Below are positions 34,369 through 42,218 of a stretch of 64,000 nt of DNA, piece after piece. Below the pieces are notes generated by a model. The model worked only from the letters and a program-made list of their open reading frames with translations, was not told the origin of the DNA and searched no databases. Where the stretch lies: NCBI RefSeq assembly GCF_019599045.1, contig NZ_CP080623.1, forward strand, positions 766,501 to 830,500, read 5' to 3'. The translations under genes were made by a program, and so were the position numbers. This DNA is from Roseovarius sp. SCSIO 43702. Lineage in GTDB: Bacteria > Pseudomonadota > Alphaproteobacteria > Rhodobacterales > Rhodobacteraceae. Every line of letters begins with the position of its first letter. The stretch's first letter is position 1.

Positions 34369-34652
34369 CTGTCGCGCCCCCGTGCCTTGGCCACGTCGCG
34401 GGCGAGTTCGACCTGCGTGATCTCGTGCGTGAGCGTGTCTCTCGTGACCACCAGCCACGAGCGGTCGCCCTGCTCGTGATACCAGAGCTCCTGGTGCTTG
34501 CCCGCCGGGTTGTCGCGCAGATAGCCGTATTCATAGAATTTCTCGGCCGCGTTCTTGTCGTCGGGATCGGGGCGCTCGATCAGGCAGGCATCGCCGAGAT
34601 AGACGAATTCGGCGGCGTCGCGCGGCCCGAGGATGGGATGGTCGATGATCAT
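34365..34652 (-). CDS. soxD: sarcosine oxidase delta subunit
   Basis: A 95-residue subunit with the SoxD pattern: MIIDHPILGPRDAAEFVYLG, then KFYEYGYLRDNPAGKHQELW and WLVVTRDTLTHEI. SoxD normally binds zinc through Cys and His; here the usual early Cys motif (CPxCG) is replaced by DHPILGPRD, with only one Cys (DACLIERP), so zinc binding may be lost. It overlaps soxA by four bases and is separated from soxB by a 106-base spacer with inverted repeats. Confidence 0.92.
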   Translation of the reverse strand: MIIDHPILGPRDAAEFVYLGDACLIERPDPDDKNAAEKFYEYGYLRDNPAGKHQELWYHEQGDRSWLVVTRDTLTHEITQVELARDVAKARGRDR

Positions 34653-34672
34653 CTTTCTGTTCTCCGCATCGC

Positions 34673-34729
34673 GCCCCGGACCTGATCCGGGGCCTCCTGC
34701 TCTTCGAGGTTCCGGGTCAGGCCCGGAAC
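34673..34729. repeat. pair of inverted palindromic units in the soxB-soxD spacer
   Basis: Unit 1 (34673-34696) contains CCCCGGA-CCTGA-TCCGGGG, and unit 2 (34706-34729) contains GTTCCGGG-TCAGG-CCCGGAAC in inverted orientation. Unit 2 read backwards closely resembles unit 1. The CCCCGG-N5-CCGGGGCCTC core is shared with the xsc-pta repeat (3899-3965). Both lie inside operons between co-directional genes. Confidence 0.8.
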
Positions 34730-34758
34730 GGGTGTCGTTTCGCGATCAGCTGTCCGCC

Positions 34759-36009
34759 TCAATGCAGGTTGGGCTGGTTGCCCTGGCCTTTTTCGTCGAT
34801 CAGGTGTCCGCGCTTGAACCGGTCGAGACGAAGCTCGGTCGCCACCGGATGCGGCGTGTCGCGTGCCAGGAGATGCGCATAGCAATAGCCCGAGGCCGGT
34901 GTCGCCTTGAACCCGCCATAGCACCAGCCGCCGTTGAAATAGAGGCCGTCGATATGGGTCTTGTCGATGAAGGGCGAGCCGTCCATCGACATGTCCATCA
35001 CCCCGCCCCAGGAGCGCAGCAGGCGCGCGCGGCCGATCATCGGCATGATCGCCATGCCGCCCTCGGCCACGTCCTCGACCACCGGCAGGTTGCCGCGTTG
35101 CGCGTAGGTGTTGTAGCCGTCGATATCTCCCCCGAAGACAAGCCCGCCCTTGTCGGACTGGCTCACGTAGAAATGGCCGGCACCGAAGGTGATCACGCCC
35201 GGCAGAACAGGTTTCAGCCCCTCGCTCACGAAGGCCTGGAGCACGTGGCTCTCGATCGGGAGGCGCATACCCGCCATCGCCGCCACGCGCCCCGACGAGC
35301 CGGCAACGCACATGGCCACTTTGCTGGCGCGGATCGGCCCGCGCGAGGTCTGGACGCCGCGCACGGCGCCGTTCTCGATGTCGATGCCCGTGACTTCGCA
35401 GTTCTGGATGATGTCGACCCCGCGGCTGTCGGCCCCGCGTGCATAGCCCCAGGCCACCGCGTCGTGGCGCACCGTGCCACCGCGGCGCTGATAGAGTCCG
35501 CCCTTGATGGGAAAGCGGGCATTGTCGAAGTCGAGGAAAGGCAGCTCGCGGCGAAGCTGGGCCTCGTCCGCGAGCTCGGCGTCGGCCCCCGCGAGGAACA
35601 TCGCGTTGCCGCGCCGCACGAAGGCGTCCCGCTGCGCGTCCGAATGGAAGAGGTTCAGGATGGACCGCTGCGACACCATCGCGTTGTAATTAAAATCCTG
35701 CTCGAGGTTTTCCCAGAGTTTCATGGAGAATTCGTAGAAGGGCTCGTTGCCGGGCAGCATGTAATTCGAGCGGATGATCGTCGTGTTGCGCCCGATATTG
35801 CCCGAGCCGAGCCAGCCCTTCTCGACCACGGCCACATTCGTGATCCCGAACTCCTTGGCGAGGTAATAGGCGGTCGATAGTCCATGTCCGCCGCCGCCGA
35901 TGATCACGATATCGTATTCGGGCTTCGGATCGGGTTCGCGCCAGGCGGGTTTCCAGCCCTTGTTGCCGGTCAGTCCCTGCATGAAAATCTTGAACGCGGA
36001 ATAGCGCAT
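34759..36009 (-). CDS. soxB: sarcosine oxidase beta subunit
   Basis: A 416-residue flavoprotein subunit. The FAD-binding motif DIVIIGGGGHGLSTAYYLAK begins near residue 32, followed by GWLGSGNIGRNTTIIRSNY, a SoxB hallmark, and GGWCYGGFKATPASG near the C terminus. It holds the site of sarcosine oxidation and covalent FMN in the known enzymes. The ATG at 36009 (MRYSAFKIF) gives the canonical N terminus; the frame extends 12 codons up. It is the first gene of the operon, facing a GlxA/AraC regulator. Confidence 0.95.
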   Translation of the reverse strand: MRYSAFKIFMQGLTGNKGWKPAWREPDPKPEYDIVIIGGGGHGLSTAYYLAKEFGITNVAVVEKGWLGSGNIGRNTTIIRSNYMLPGNEPFYEFSMKLWENLEQDFNYNAMVSQRSILNLFHSDAQRDAFVRRGNAMFLAGADAELADEAQLRRELPFLDFDNARFPIKGGLYQRRGGTVRHDAVAWGYARGADSRGVDIIQNCEVTGIDIENGAVRGVQTSRGPIRASKVAMCVAGSSGRVAAMAGMRLPIESHVLQAFVSEGLKPVLPGVITFGAGHFYVSQSDKGGLVFGGDIDGYNTYAQRGNLPVVEDVAEGGMAIMPMIGRARLLRSWGGVMDMSMDGSPFIDKTHIDGLYFNGGWCYGGFKATPASGYCYAHLLARDTPHPVATELRLDRFKRGHLIDEKGQGNQPNLH

Positions 36010-36088
36010 CGCGACCTCGCCCCTGTCGATTGCCCGCCACAGCATGACGATTTGCAGCCGAGTCGACTTTTCCCTTCTGGCCTTCTAC

Positions 36089-37057
36089 ATGTCGAATATG
36101 GACACAAGTGGTTTAGAGCCGGTTCGCATCCGCCGGATAGGTATCCTGCCCCTGCCGGGGTTTGCCGCGCTTTCCTATGCATCGACCGCCGAGATGATGC
36201 GTGCGGCGAACCTGCTCAGCCGCGAGCGGCTATATGACGTGGTCAATATCGGCCTGTCGCGCGCGCCGATGCAGAGTTCGGGCGCGGTGCAGGTGATCTG
36301 TGACGCGCAGGTGGGCGATGATCTCGATCTCGACTATCTCTTCGTCGTCGCGGGGGGTGATCCCATGTCCTTCGAGGACCGGAATGTGCTGGCCTGGCTG
36401 GCACGCATGGCGCGCAAGGGGATCAGGATGGGTGGCGTGTCGGGTGGGCCTGTCATCCTCGCGCGCGCCGGGCTGATGACGGGCCGGCGCATGACCGTTC
36501 ACTGGGAACACGCCGCCGCCCTGGCCGAGATGTCGCCGCAACTCCTGATCGAGCGCAGCCTCTACGTCATTGACCGCGATCGCGTGACCTGCGCGGGCGG
36601 TACCGCGCCCATCGACCTCATGCATGCGCTGATCGCGCGCCATCACGGTGCTCCATTCGCGCGGTTGGTGAGCGACTGGTTCATGCATACCGAGGTGCGT
36701 CCCTCGGCGGGTCCGCAGCGCGGCGGACTCGTGGATCGGGTCGGATGCAACGTGCCGGCCATCCTCGACGCGGTCGAGATGATGGAGAGCCATATCGCCG
36801 ATCCCGTGGCCCTGGGCGACCTGGCCGCGACGGCCGGCGTCTCGGCACGGCAGCTCAACCGGCTGTTCCAGGAGCGGCTGGGACGCAGCACGATGGGTTA
36901 TTACCGCGACCTGCGCCTCGAGACCGCGCGCGCCTTGCTGCGCAATGCTCCGCTCAGCCTCACCGAGATCGCGCTCGCCACGGGCTTCGCCAATTCGTCC
37001 CATTTCTCGAAAGTCTACGCCAAGGCATTCGGTGAGCCGCCCTCGGCCTATCGCTGA
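36089..37057 (+). CDS. GlxA-family (DJ-1/PfpI-AraC) transcriptional regulator
   Basis: A 322-residue regulator with an N-terminal class I glutamine-amidotransferase-like domain (residues about 12-175) and a C-terminal AraC pair of HTHs (about 220-320; DLAATAGVSARQLNRLFQER and EIALATGFANSSHFSKVYAK). This architecture is shared with GbdR and SouR, which sense dimethylglycine/betaine and sarcosine. Being divergent from soxB, it is the likely activator of the sox operon. The start is uncertain: 36044, 36089 and 36098 are all in frame and none has a clear ribosome site. Its 3' end overlaps the convergent TetR gene by 10 bases. Confidence 0.85.
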   Translation: MSNMDTSGLEPVRIRRIGILPLPGFAALSYASTAEMMRAANLLSRERLYDVVNIGLSRAPMQSSGAVQVICDAQVGDDLDLDYLFVVAGGDPMSFEDRNVLAWLARMARKGIRMGGVSGGPVILARAGLMTGRRMTVHWEHAAALAEMSPQLLIERSLYVIDRDRVTCAGGTAPIDLMHALIARHHGAPFARLVSDWFMHTEVRPSAGPQRGGLVDRVGCNVPAILDAVEMMESHIADPVALGDLAATAGVSARQLNRLFQERLGRSTMGYYRDLRLETARALLRNAPLSLTEIALATGFANSSHFSKVYAKAFGEPPSAYR

Positions 37058-37671
37058 CCGGCGCGTGCGCCATCGAGGTCGAACGCGTGCGGCATGAGCG
37101 ACGAGAGCATTCGGAACACGATCCGGGCGGCGAATTCGCGGTCGAAATCGGCGGGATGCAGCAGGTAGTCGGTCCACATCCCCTCGACCATGGAGATGGT
37201 GGCGATCGTGGCTTCACGCGCGAGAGGACCGTGCGTTTCGGGCGGTGCGATACGCGCGAAGGCGTCCTCGATCATCGACCGCAGGCGCTTGTCCCGCGTA
37301 TCACTGTAGGCCGCGATCGCCGGATCGGTCCGTGCCGCGCCCCGCAGTTCGTACCAGATCGCAACGGATCGCGGGTTGAGCGAGGCGGGGCCGAGGTCGC
37401 TGTGCACGATGGCAGCGATGTGCCGGGCGGGTGTGGTCCCCGCGGCTTCGAGATCCCGCGCGAGGTTGGCATAGTATTCGAGGCTCGCCTGGCGCGCGGC
37501 GGCGGTGATGAGCGCGCCCTTGCCGCCGAAATGCAGGTGGATCATACCGCGAGATACCCCCGCGCGCCCGATGATCTCGGTGACGGATGTGCGCGTCAGG
37601 CCAACGTCCGCGATCGCGTCGAGCGTCGCCTGGATAAGCGCGGTGCGATTGTCGAAAGTACCGTCTGCCAT
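37048..37671 (-). CDS. TetR/BetI-like transcriptional regulator
   Basis: A 207-residue TetR protein. The HTH is at residues about 10-55 (ALIQATLDAIADVGLTRTSV, then IIGRAGVSRGMIHLHFGGKG). The HLHFGGK form and the ELRGAARTDPAI segment resemble BetI, the choline-responsive repressor. It is divergent from the TMADH-like demethylase gene, with palindromes in the 103-base gap, and should repress that gene. The ligand may be a betaine or methylated amine, but this is inference. Confidence 0.85.
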   Translation of the reverse strand: MADGTFDNRTALIQATLDAIADVGLTRTSVTEIIGRAGVSRGMIHLHFGGKGALITAAARQASLEYYANLARDLEAAGTTPARHIAAIVHSDLGPASLNPRSVAIWYELRGAARTDPAIAAYSDTRDKRLRSMIEDAFARIAPPETHGPLAREATIATISMVEGMWTDYLLHPADFDREFAARIVFRMLSSLMPHAFDLDGARAGQR

Positions 37672-37684
37672 TCATCCAGATGAA
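37671..37684. promoter_or_regulatory. palindrome at the TetR start codon
   Basis: TTCATC-CA-GATGAA overlaps the start codon of the TetR gene. It is a perfect 6-bp dyad, but differs from the better candidate at 37745, so its role is uncertain. Confidence 0.35.
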
Positions 37685-37744
37685 GCGATGCCCGCGTGGA
37701 CTGCAAGGGAATTTCTTGACAGACGAGGGGTTGGGCCCGCAGAA

Positions 37745-37760
37745 ATGGACAATCGTCCAT
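37745..37760 (+). promoter_or_regulatory. probable TetR operator before the demethylase gene
   Basis: ATGGAC-AATC-GTCCAT is a perfect dyad 14 bases before the demethylase ATG. A consensus -35 (TTGACA, 37716-37721) lies upstream, with a weak -10 near 37740; the dyad then covers the start point. This arrangement fits repression by the divergent TetR. Confidence 0.6.
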
Positions 37761-37774
37761 CCACGGGAGGCAGT

Positions 37775-39826
37775 ATGGCCGATCCACGTTATTCGATCCT
37801 GTTCGAGCCGGTGCGTATCGGACCCGTGACGGCACGCAATCGCTTCTACCAGGTGCCGCATTGCACGGGGCTGGGCCATCTGCGGCCCCGGGCCGATGCG
37901 GCGACGCGCGCCATCAAGGCCGAGGGTGGCTGGGCCGTGGTAAGCAACCAGGAGACCGAGATACATCCCAGCTCCGACCTCACCCCCTTTCCCGAACACC
38001 GGCTGTGGGATGAACGCGATATCCCGGCCCTTCGACTGATGACGGAGCGGGTGCACGAACATGGGGCGTTGGCGGCGATCGAACTGGTGCATAACGGCTA
38101 TCACGCTGCCAACCTCGGAAGCCGCGCGCCTGTGCTGGCGCCCTCCGACGTTGCGCTGCACACGCTGGTGCCGAAACAGGCGCGGGCGATGGACAAGAGC
38201 GATCTGCGTGACCTGCGACGCTGGCACCGGGCCGCGGCACTCAGGGCGAAGGAAGCCGGTTTCGATATCGTCTATTGCTACGCCGGACACGGAATGACGA
38301 TCGCGCAGCATTTCCTGTCGCCATTGCTCAATACCCGCGGCGACGAATATGGCGGCAGCCTTGAAAACCGCGCGCGGCTTTTGCGCGAATTGGTCGAAGA
38401 CACGAAGGAGGCGGTGGGTGATACCTGCGCCGTGGCCCTGCGCTTTGCCGTGGACGAGATGCAGGGCGTGGACGGGATGCAGGCCCATGAGGAAGGTCGC
38501 GCGGTCGTCGAGTTGCTCTCGGAACTGCCCGATCTGTGGGATGTCAACGTCTCCGACTGGTCGAATGACAGCGCCACGTCGCGTTTCGCACCGGAGGAAG
38601 GGTATCAGACCGACTATATCCGCTTCGTCAAGGAGGTGACGTCGCGCCCGGTCGTGGGGGTGGGGCGCTTTACCTCGCCGGATCACATGGTCTCGCTCGT
38701 GAACAAGGGCGTCGTGGATTTCATCGGCGCGGCGCGTCCGTCCATTGCCGATCCGTTCCTGCCTGCCAAGGTCGAAGAGGGGCGGGTCGAGGAGATTCGG
38801 GAGTGCATTGGCTGCAACATCTGCGTGGCGTCGGACAATATGGGCGTGCCGATCCGCTGCACGCAGAATCCGACCATGGGCGAGGAGTGGAGACGCGGCT
38901 GGCACCCGGAGAAGGTGGCGCGCGTTGCCAACGCCGACGAGGTGCTGATCGTCGGCGGGGGGCCGGCGGGCCTGGAATGCGCGATGCAGTTCGCGCGGGC
39001 AGGCGCGCAAGTGACGCTGGCCGAGGCTGGGCCCGAACTGGGAGGGCGCGCGCGCCGTGAGGCGGGGTTGAAGGGGCTCGGCGCCTGGGGGCGGGTCAGG
39101 GACTATCGCGAACATGATCTGCGACAGCGCGCCAACGTGAACATCTATTCCGAAAGTCCGCTCGACGCCGACCAGGTAGTCGAGCTTGGAATTCCGCATG
39201 TCTTCGTGGCGAGCGGGGCGACCTGGCGGCGCGACGGCATCGGGCGCACATCGCGTCGGCCGATTTCCACGGCCGGTGACGTGGCAGTCTTTACGCCCGA
39301 CGATATCATGGACGGATCCGTTCCGCCGGACGGGCCGGTCGTGATCTATGACGATGATCAAATCTACATGGGCGGCGTTCTTGCGGATCATCTCCGCGCG
39401 ACGGGGGCTGACGTGACCCTCGTGACACCTGCGCCGGTCGTCTCTCCGTGGACAGAGATGACGCTCGAGCAGGTGCGCATCCAGCGTAGCCTGATCGAGG
39501 CCGGCGTCGAGATTGTCGTCGGCCACAGCCTCGTCTCGGTCGCGGCCGGTGTCGCGCGGCTGGCCTGTGTCTACTCGAATGGCCTGCGCGAGACGGCCTG
39601 CGCCTCGCTAATCATGGTGACGGAAAGGGTGCGCGAAACGGCCCTTTTCGATGCGCTCAGCGGTCGAGGACTCGAAACGCTCGAGCTGATCGGCGATGCC
39701 GCACAGCCGGGTCTCATCGCCGATGCGGTCTATTCGGGTCACGCCGCCTTTCGCGCTTTCGGACGCAGCGCGGAGGAAGTCGAAGCCGAGATGTTCCGAC
39801 GCGAAGTGATCGAGATGGGAGGGTGA
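37775..39826 (+). CDS. trimethylamine dehydrogenase-family N-demethylase (OYE-FeS-Rossmann)
   Basis: A 683-residue protein with an N-terminal FMN TIM barrel, a [4Fe-4S] site (Cys344, 347, 350 and 362, in ECIGCNICVASDN), and a C-terminal dinucleotide-binding region (EVLIVGGGPAGLECAMQFA near residue 390). This is the architecture of TMADH, dimethylglycine demethylase DgcA and N-methylproline demethylase StcD. Cys30 in FYQVPHCTGLG matches the Cys that binds FMN covalently in TMADH; Glu60 stands where TMADH has an aromatic Tyr. It likely removes a methyl from a tertiary amine formed by the next gene's Rieske enzyme. One base separates the two genes. Confidence 0.83.
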   Translation: MADPRYSILFEPVRIGPVTARNRFYQVPHCTGLGHLRPRADAATRAIKAEGGWAVVSNQETEIHPSSDLTPFPEHRLWDERDIPALRLMTERVHEHGALAAIELVHNGYHAANLGSRAPVLAPSDVALHTLVPKQARAMDKSDLRDLRRWHRAAALRAKEAGFDIVYCYAGHGMTIAQHFLSPLLNTRGDEYGGSLENRARLLRELVEDTKEAVGDTCAVALRFAVDEMQGVDGMQAHEEGRAVVELLSELPDLWDVNVSDWSNDSATSRFAPEEGYQTDYIRFVKEVTSRPVVGVGRFTSPDHMVSLVNKGVVDFIGAARPSIADPFLPAKVEEGRVEEIRECIGCNICVASDNMGVPIRCTQNPTMGEEWRRGWHPEKVARVANADEVLIVGGGPAGLECAMQFARAGAQVTLAEAGPELGGRARREAGLKGLGAWGRVRDYREHDLRQRANVNIYSESPLDADQVVELGIPHVFVASGATWRRDGIGRTSRRPISTAGDVAVFTPDDIMDGSVPPDGPVVIYDDDQIYMGGVLADHLRATGADVTLVTPAPVVSPWTEMTLEQVRIQRSLIEAGVEIVVGHSLVSVAAGVARLACVYSNGLRETACASLIMVTERVRETALFDALSGRGLETLELIGDAAQPGLIADAVYSGHAAFRAFGRSAEEVEAEMFRREVIEMGG

Positions 39827-39827
39827 C

Positions 39828-41048
39828 ATGCTCGACGATGGAAAACTGACCAAGTTGCAGGCGCTTTGCGATGCGGCCGTGCCCGGTCACGCGCTGCCGC
39901 GCGAATTCTATTCCGATCCCGATGTCTACGAGGCCGATATCCGCGACTACTGGAACCACCACTGGATCTGGGTCGGGCACGTCAGCCAGGTGGCGGAACC
40001 GGGGGCGTTCTTCCTGTTCGACTATGGCCCCGAATCGATCATCGTCGTGCGTGATCGCGAGGGGCGGTTGGGCGCGTTTCTCAACGTCTGCCGTCACCGT
40101 GGGAGCCGGGTCTGCGTTGCCCGTTCGGGCACAGCGCGCGTTTTCTCCTGCCCCTACCACGCCTGGACCTTCGAACTCGACGGCCGCCTGCGCCGGGCCA
40201 CGCATATGGACGAGGATTTCGCGCCCGAGGAACACGGGCTGTTCAAGGTGCACCTCCGCGTTTTCGAAGGTCTGATCTTCGTCTCGACCGGCGACGAGCC
40301 GCCCGAGCTCGACGAAGGACTTGCAGGCATGCGCGATGCGGTCGCGCCCTACCGTCTCGACCGGCTGAAGATCGCGCACGAGGCGTCCTATCCGGTGCCC
40401 GCCAACTGGAAGCTCGCCATCGAGAATTACATGGAATGCTATCACTGCGCGCCGGCGCACCACGACTATTCACGCTCGCACAGCCTGAAGGATCCCGACA
40501 GCATTACGCCGGAACTGCGCGCCGCCATGGAGGCCGAGGTCGAGGCGGCGGGCCTGCTGCCGGCGAAATTCGGTCGTGACAGCCTTGCGGCGCCGGTGGG
40601 GATGGATTTCTGGCTCAACCGTTATCCGCTCTACCCGGGCTACACGACGGGCAGCAAGGACGGGGCGCTGCTTGCTCCGCTCTTGGGCAATCTGAAGGCA
40701 CCGGTCGCCGCTGCCACGGACATGCAGATCGGGATCCTCAACAATTTCCTGATCTACAGCGATCACGTGGTAGGCTACAGGTTCGTTCCCCGTGGCGTGC
40801 AGCAGACGGATATCGAGATGGTTTGGCTCGTGCGCGAGGATGCCGAGGAGGGGCGGGATTACGACGTGGGGGCGCTCACATGGCTCTGGCATGTGACGAC
40901 CTTGGACGACGAGCGGATCATCCGCGTCAATCAGGAAGGCGTGAACTCGCACCATTTCGTGCCCGGCCCGCTTTCGTCGATGGAATGGGGCATCCGGACC
41001 TTCTATGCCGGCTACCTCGACCGTCTGCGCGCCGCGGCAACCAGTTGA
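39828..41048 (+). CDS. Rieske non-heme iron oxygenase alpha subunit A (betaine/quaternary amine type)
   Basis: A 406-residue oxygenase. Rieske ligands are Cys88, His90, Cys108 and His111 (CRHRGSRVC and SCPYHAW). The mononuclear iron site is in ENYMECYHCAPAHH, with His206 and His211 and Glu203 in the bridging carboxylate position, as in the carnitine and betaine monooxygenases rather than the Asp of ring dioxygenases. This, with a TMADH-type demethylase directly upstream, suggests it demethylates or cleaves a quaternary amine. No ferredoxin reductase partner is encoded nearby. Confidence 0.85.
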   Translation: MLDDGKLTKLQALCDAAVPGHALPREFYSDPDVYEADIRDYWNHHWIWVGHVSQVAEPGAFFLFDYGPESIIVVRDREGRLGAFLNVCRHRGSRVCVARSGTARVFSCPYHAWTFELDGRLRRATHMDEDFAPEEHGLFKVHLRVFEGLIFVSTGDEPPELDEGLAGMRDAVAPYRLDRLKIAHEASYPVPANWKLAIENYMECYHCAPAHHDYSRSHSLKDPDSITPELRAAMEAEVEAAGLLPAKFGRDSLAAPVGMDFWLNRYPLYPGYTTGSKDGALLAPLLGNLKAPVAAATDMQIGILNNFLIYSDHVVGYRFVPRGVQQTDIEMVWLVREDAEEGRDYDVGALTWLWHVTTLDDERIIRVNQEGVNSHHFVPGPLSSMEWGIRTFYAGYLDRLRAAATS

Positions 41049-41062
41049 AGGGAGAGAGACGG

Positions 41063-41422
41063 ATGAAGCCCATCAAGCAAACCGAGCGCCGCGTGGCCAA
41101 CGTGCGCAACGCAGAATTCACCGAGTTCGTTTCGAACGGCAAGCCGGATGGCGAGGGCCTGCAGCTGGGGCGGGAGAAGCCCTTCGGTGTCGGATTCTAT
41201 GTCTATCGCATGGCACCGGGCACGACCACGCAGCCGCATACGCACAAAGGGCCCGAGGAGTTCTATATCATCGAGGGCGATCTGACCGACAACGACGGAA
41301 CGGAATACGGCCCCGGCGATCTTGTCTGGCTTGCGGACGGCACCCAGCATTGCTCGACCACGAAGAATGGCTGCCTCATCGTCGTCTACACCCACGAGCC
41401 TGACGGGGCGGTCAGCGCCTGA
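41063..41422 (+). CDS. small cupin-domain protein
   Basis: A 119-residue single-domain cupin. Metal-binding motif 1 reads TTQPHTHKGPEEFYIIEGDL (about residues 52-71) and motif 2 GPGDLVWLADGTQHCSTTKN. It could bind a small ligand or act as an isomerase or sensor; no specific function is recognisable. The ATG at 41063 follows GGGAGAGAGA. It ends the demethylase-Rieske-cupin run and overlaps the convergent TetR gene by 11 bases. Confidence 0.85.
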   Translation: MKPIKQTERRVANVRNAEFTEFVSNGKPDGEGLQLGREKPFGVGFYVYRMAPGTTTQPHTHKGPEEFYIIEGDLTDNDGTEYGPGDLVWLADGTQHCSTTKNGCLIVVYTHEPDGAVSA

Positions 41423-42050
41423 GCCGGTCGGCATGTTCGGGCAGAAGCGTCGCGAGAAGCTCGAGCGCGGCGCGTGCGGCGCCTTCGCGACTGTTCTTCT
41501 CGGGAAAGACGTGCAGGTGCTGCCAATACCCGTCGGTGAGGGTGTCGATCCAATCCGCGATCCGCGCGGCCTCCTCCCGGTCCGCACCGGGGCGTAGCTC
41601 GGCGCAGATATCGCGGATCGCCCCGCCGCGCGCCGCATCGTATTCTGCCGAGACTTCAGCGAATTGCGGGGTGAATTTCTGCTCGCCCCAGAAGGCGAAC
41701 CAGACGGACAGGGTTTCCGCGTTGCAGATCTCGGGGTCGAAATCGGCAAGGACCAGCGCTGCGAGGCGGTCCACCGGATCGTTGCCCGCGCGCGCCAGCG
41801 CCTCGCGCCAGGTGGCATCGTACCGGTCGTACAGTGCCCGCAAGGCCCCGGTCAGAAGCGCGGTCTTCGACTTGAAGTAGAACACGGCGACCCCTTGCGA
41901 GAGTCCCGCCTCGGCGGCCACGGTCGCCAGGGTGGTCTTTGCCAGCCCGTTGGCGGCGATCGACCTCAACGTCGCATCGACAAGCTGCGCCCGGCGCTTC
42001 TCGGCGTTTTCGGTGCGTTCCTTGCGGGGTTTCGGGGAGGGTATGTTCAT
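41412..42050 (-). CDS. TetR/BetI-like transcriptional regulator
   Basis: A 212-residue TetR protein with HTH residues about 20-65 (QLVDATLRSIAANGLAKTTL, then AAEAGLSQGVAVFYFKSKTA). The FYFKSK and FWGEQKFTPQF segments resemble BetI. The ATG at 42050 is chosen because the extension further up is a low-quality shadow containing no family sequence. It is divergent from the class III aminotransferase gene; the dyad TTTGAGCGCTCAAA between them is repeated in altered form before the second Rieske gene. Confidence 0.85.
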   Translation of the reverse strand: MNIPSPKPRKERTENAEKRRAQLVDATLRSIAANGLAKTTLATVAAEAGLSQGVAVFYFKSKTALLTGALRALYDRYDATWREALARAGNDPVDRLAALVLADFDPEICNAETLSVWFAFWGEQKFTPQFAEVSAEYDAARGGAIRDICAELRPGADREEAARIADWIDTLTDGYWQHLHVFPEKNSREGAARAALELLATLLPEHADRLRR

Positions 42051-42147
42051 CGTCGCATCCAGTTCGTCAATGGCACATTCGCATTCCTGCGTGCCGGTGT
42101 CCAATGCGGACCATAACACCCGGAACACTCCATGATCATGAAATTTA

Positions 42148-42161
42148 TTTGAGCGCTCAAA
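42148..42161. promoter_or_regulatory. TetR operator before the aminotransferase gene
   Basis: TTTGAGCGCTCAAA is a perfect 14-base palindrome located 97 bases before the TetR start and 57 bases before the aminotransferase start. A related site (TTTACGCGCTCAAA, 12 of 14 matching) lies in the promoter of the second Rieske operon. Confidence 0.7.
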
Positions 42162-42177
42162 AAACTTTACTTGATAT
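42149..42177 (+). promoter_or_regulatory. promoter of the aminotransferase gene
   Basis: TTGAGC (42149-42154) and TGATAT (42172-42177) are spaced by 17 bases. The -35 hexamer lies inside the palindromic operator. Confidence 0.5.
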
Positions 42178-42218
42178 GCCGACAGGCGTAAACTTCGATC
42201 AACCGAGAGGAGCCTGCC

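Noticed and set aside
31246..34479. A 1077-codon plus-strand frame opposite soxA
   Set aside because: Antisense shadow of a well-supported soxA; no ribosome site and no domain.
40823..41062. N-terminal extension of the cupin frame
   Set aside because: It lies within the Rieske gene in another frame; the ATG at 41063 has a good ribosome site and gives a complete cupin.
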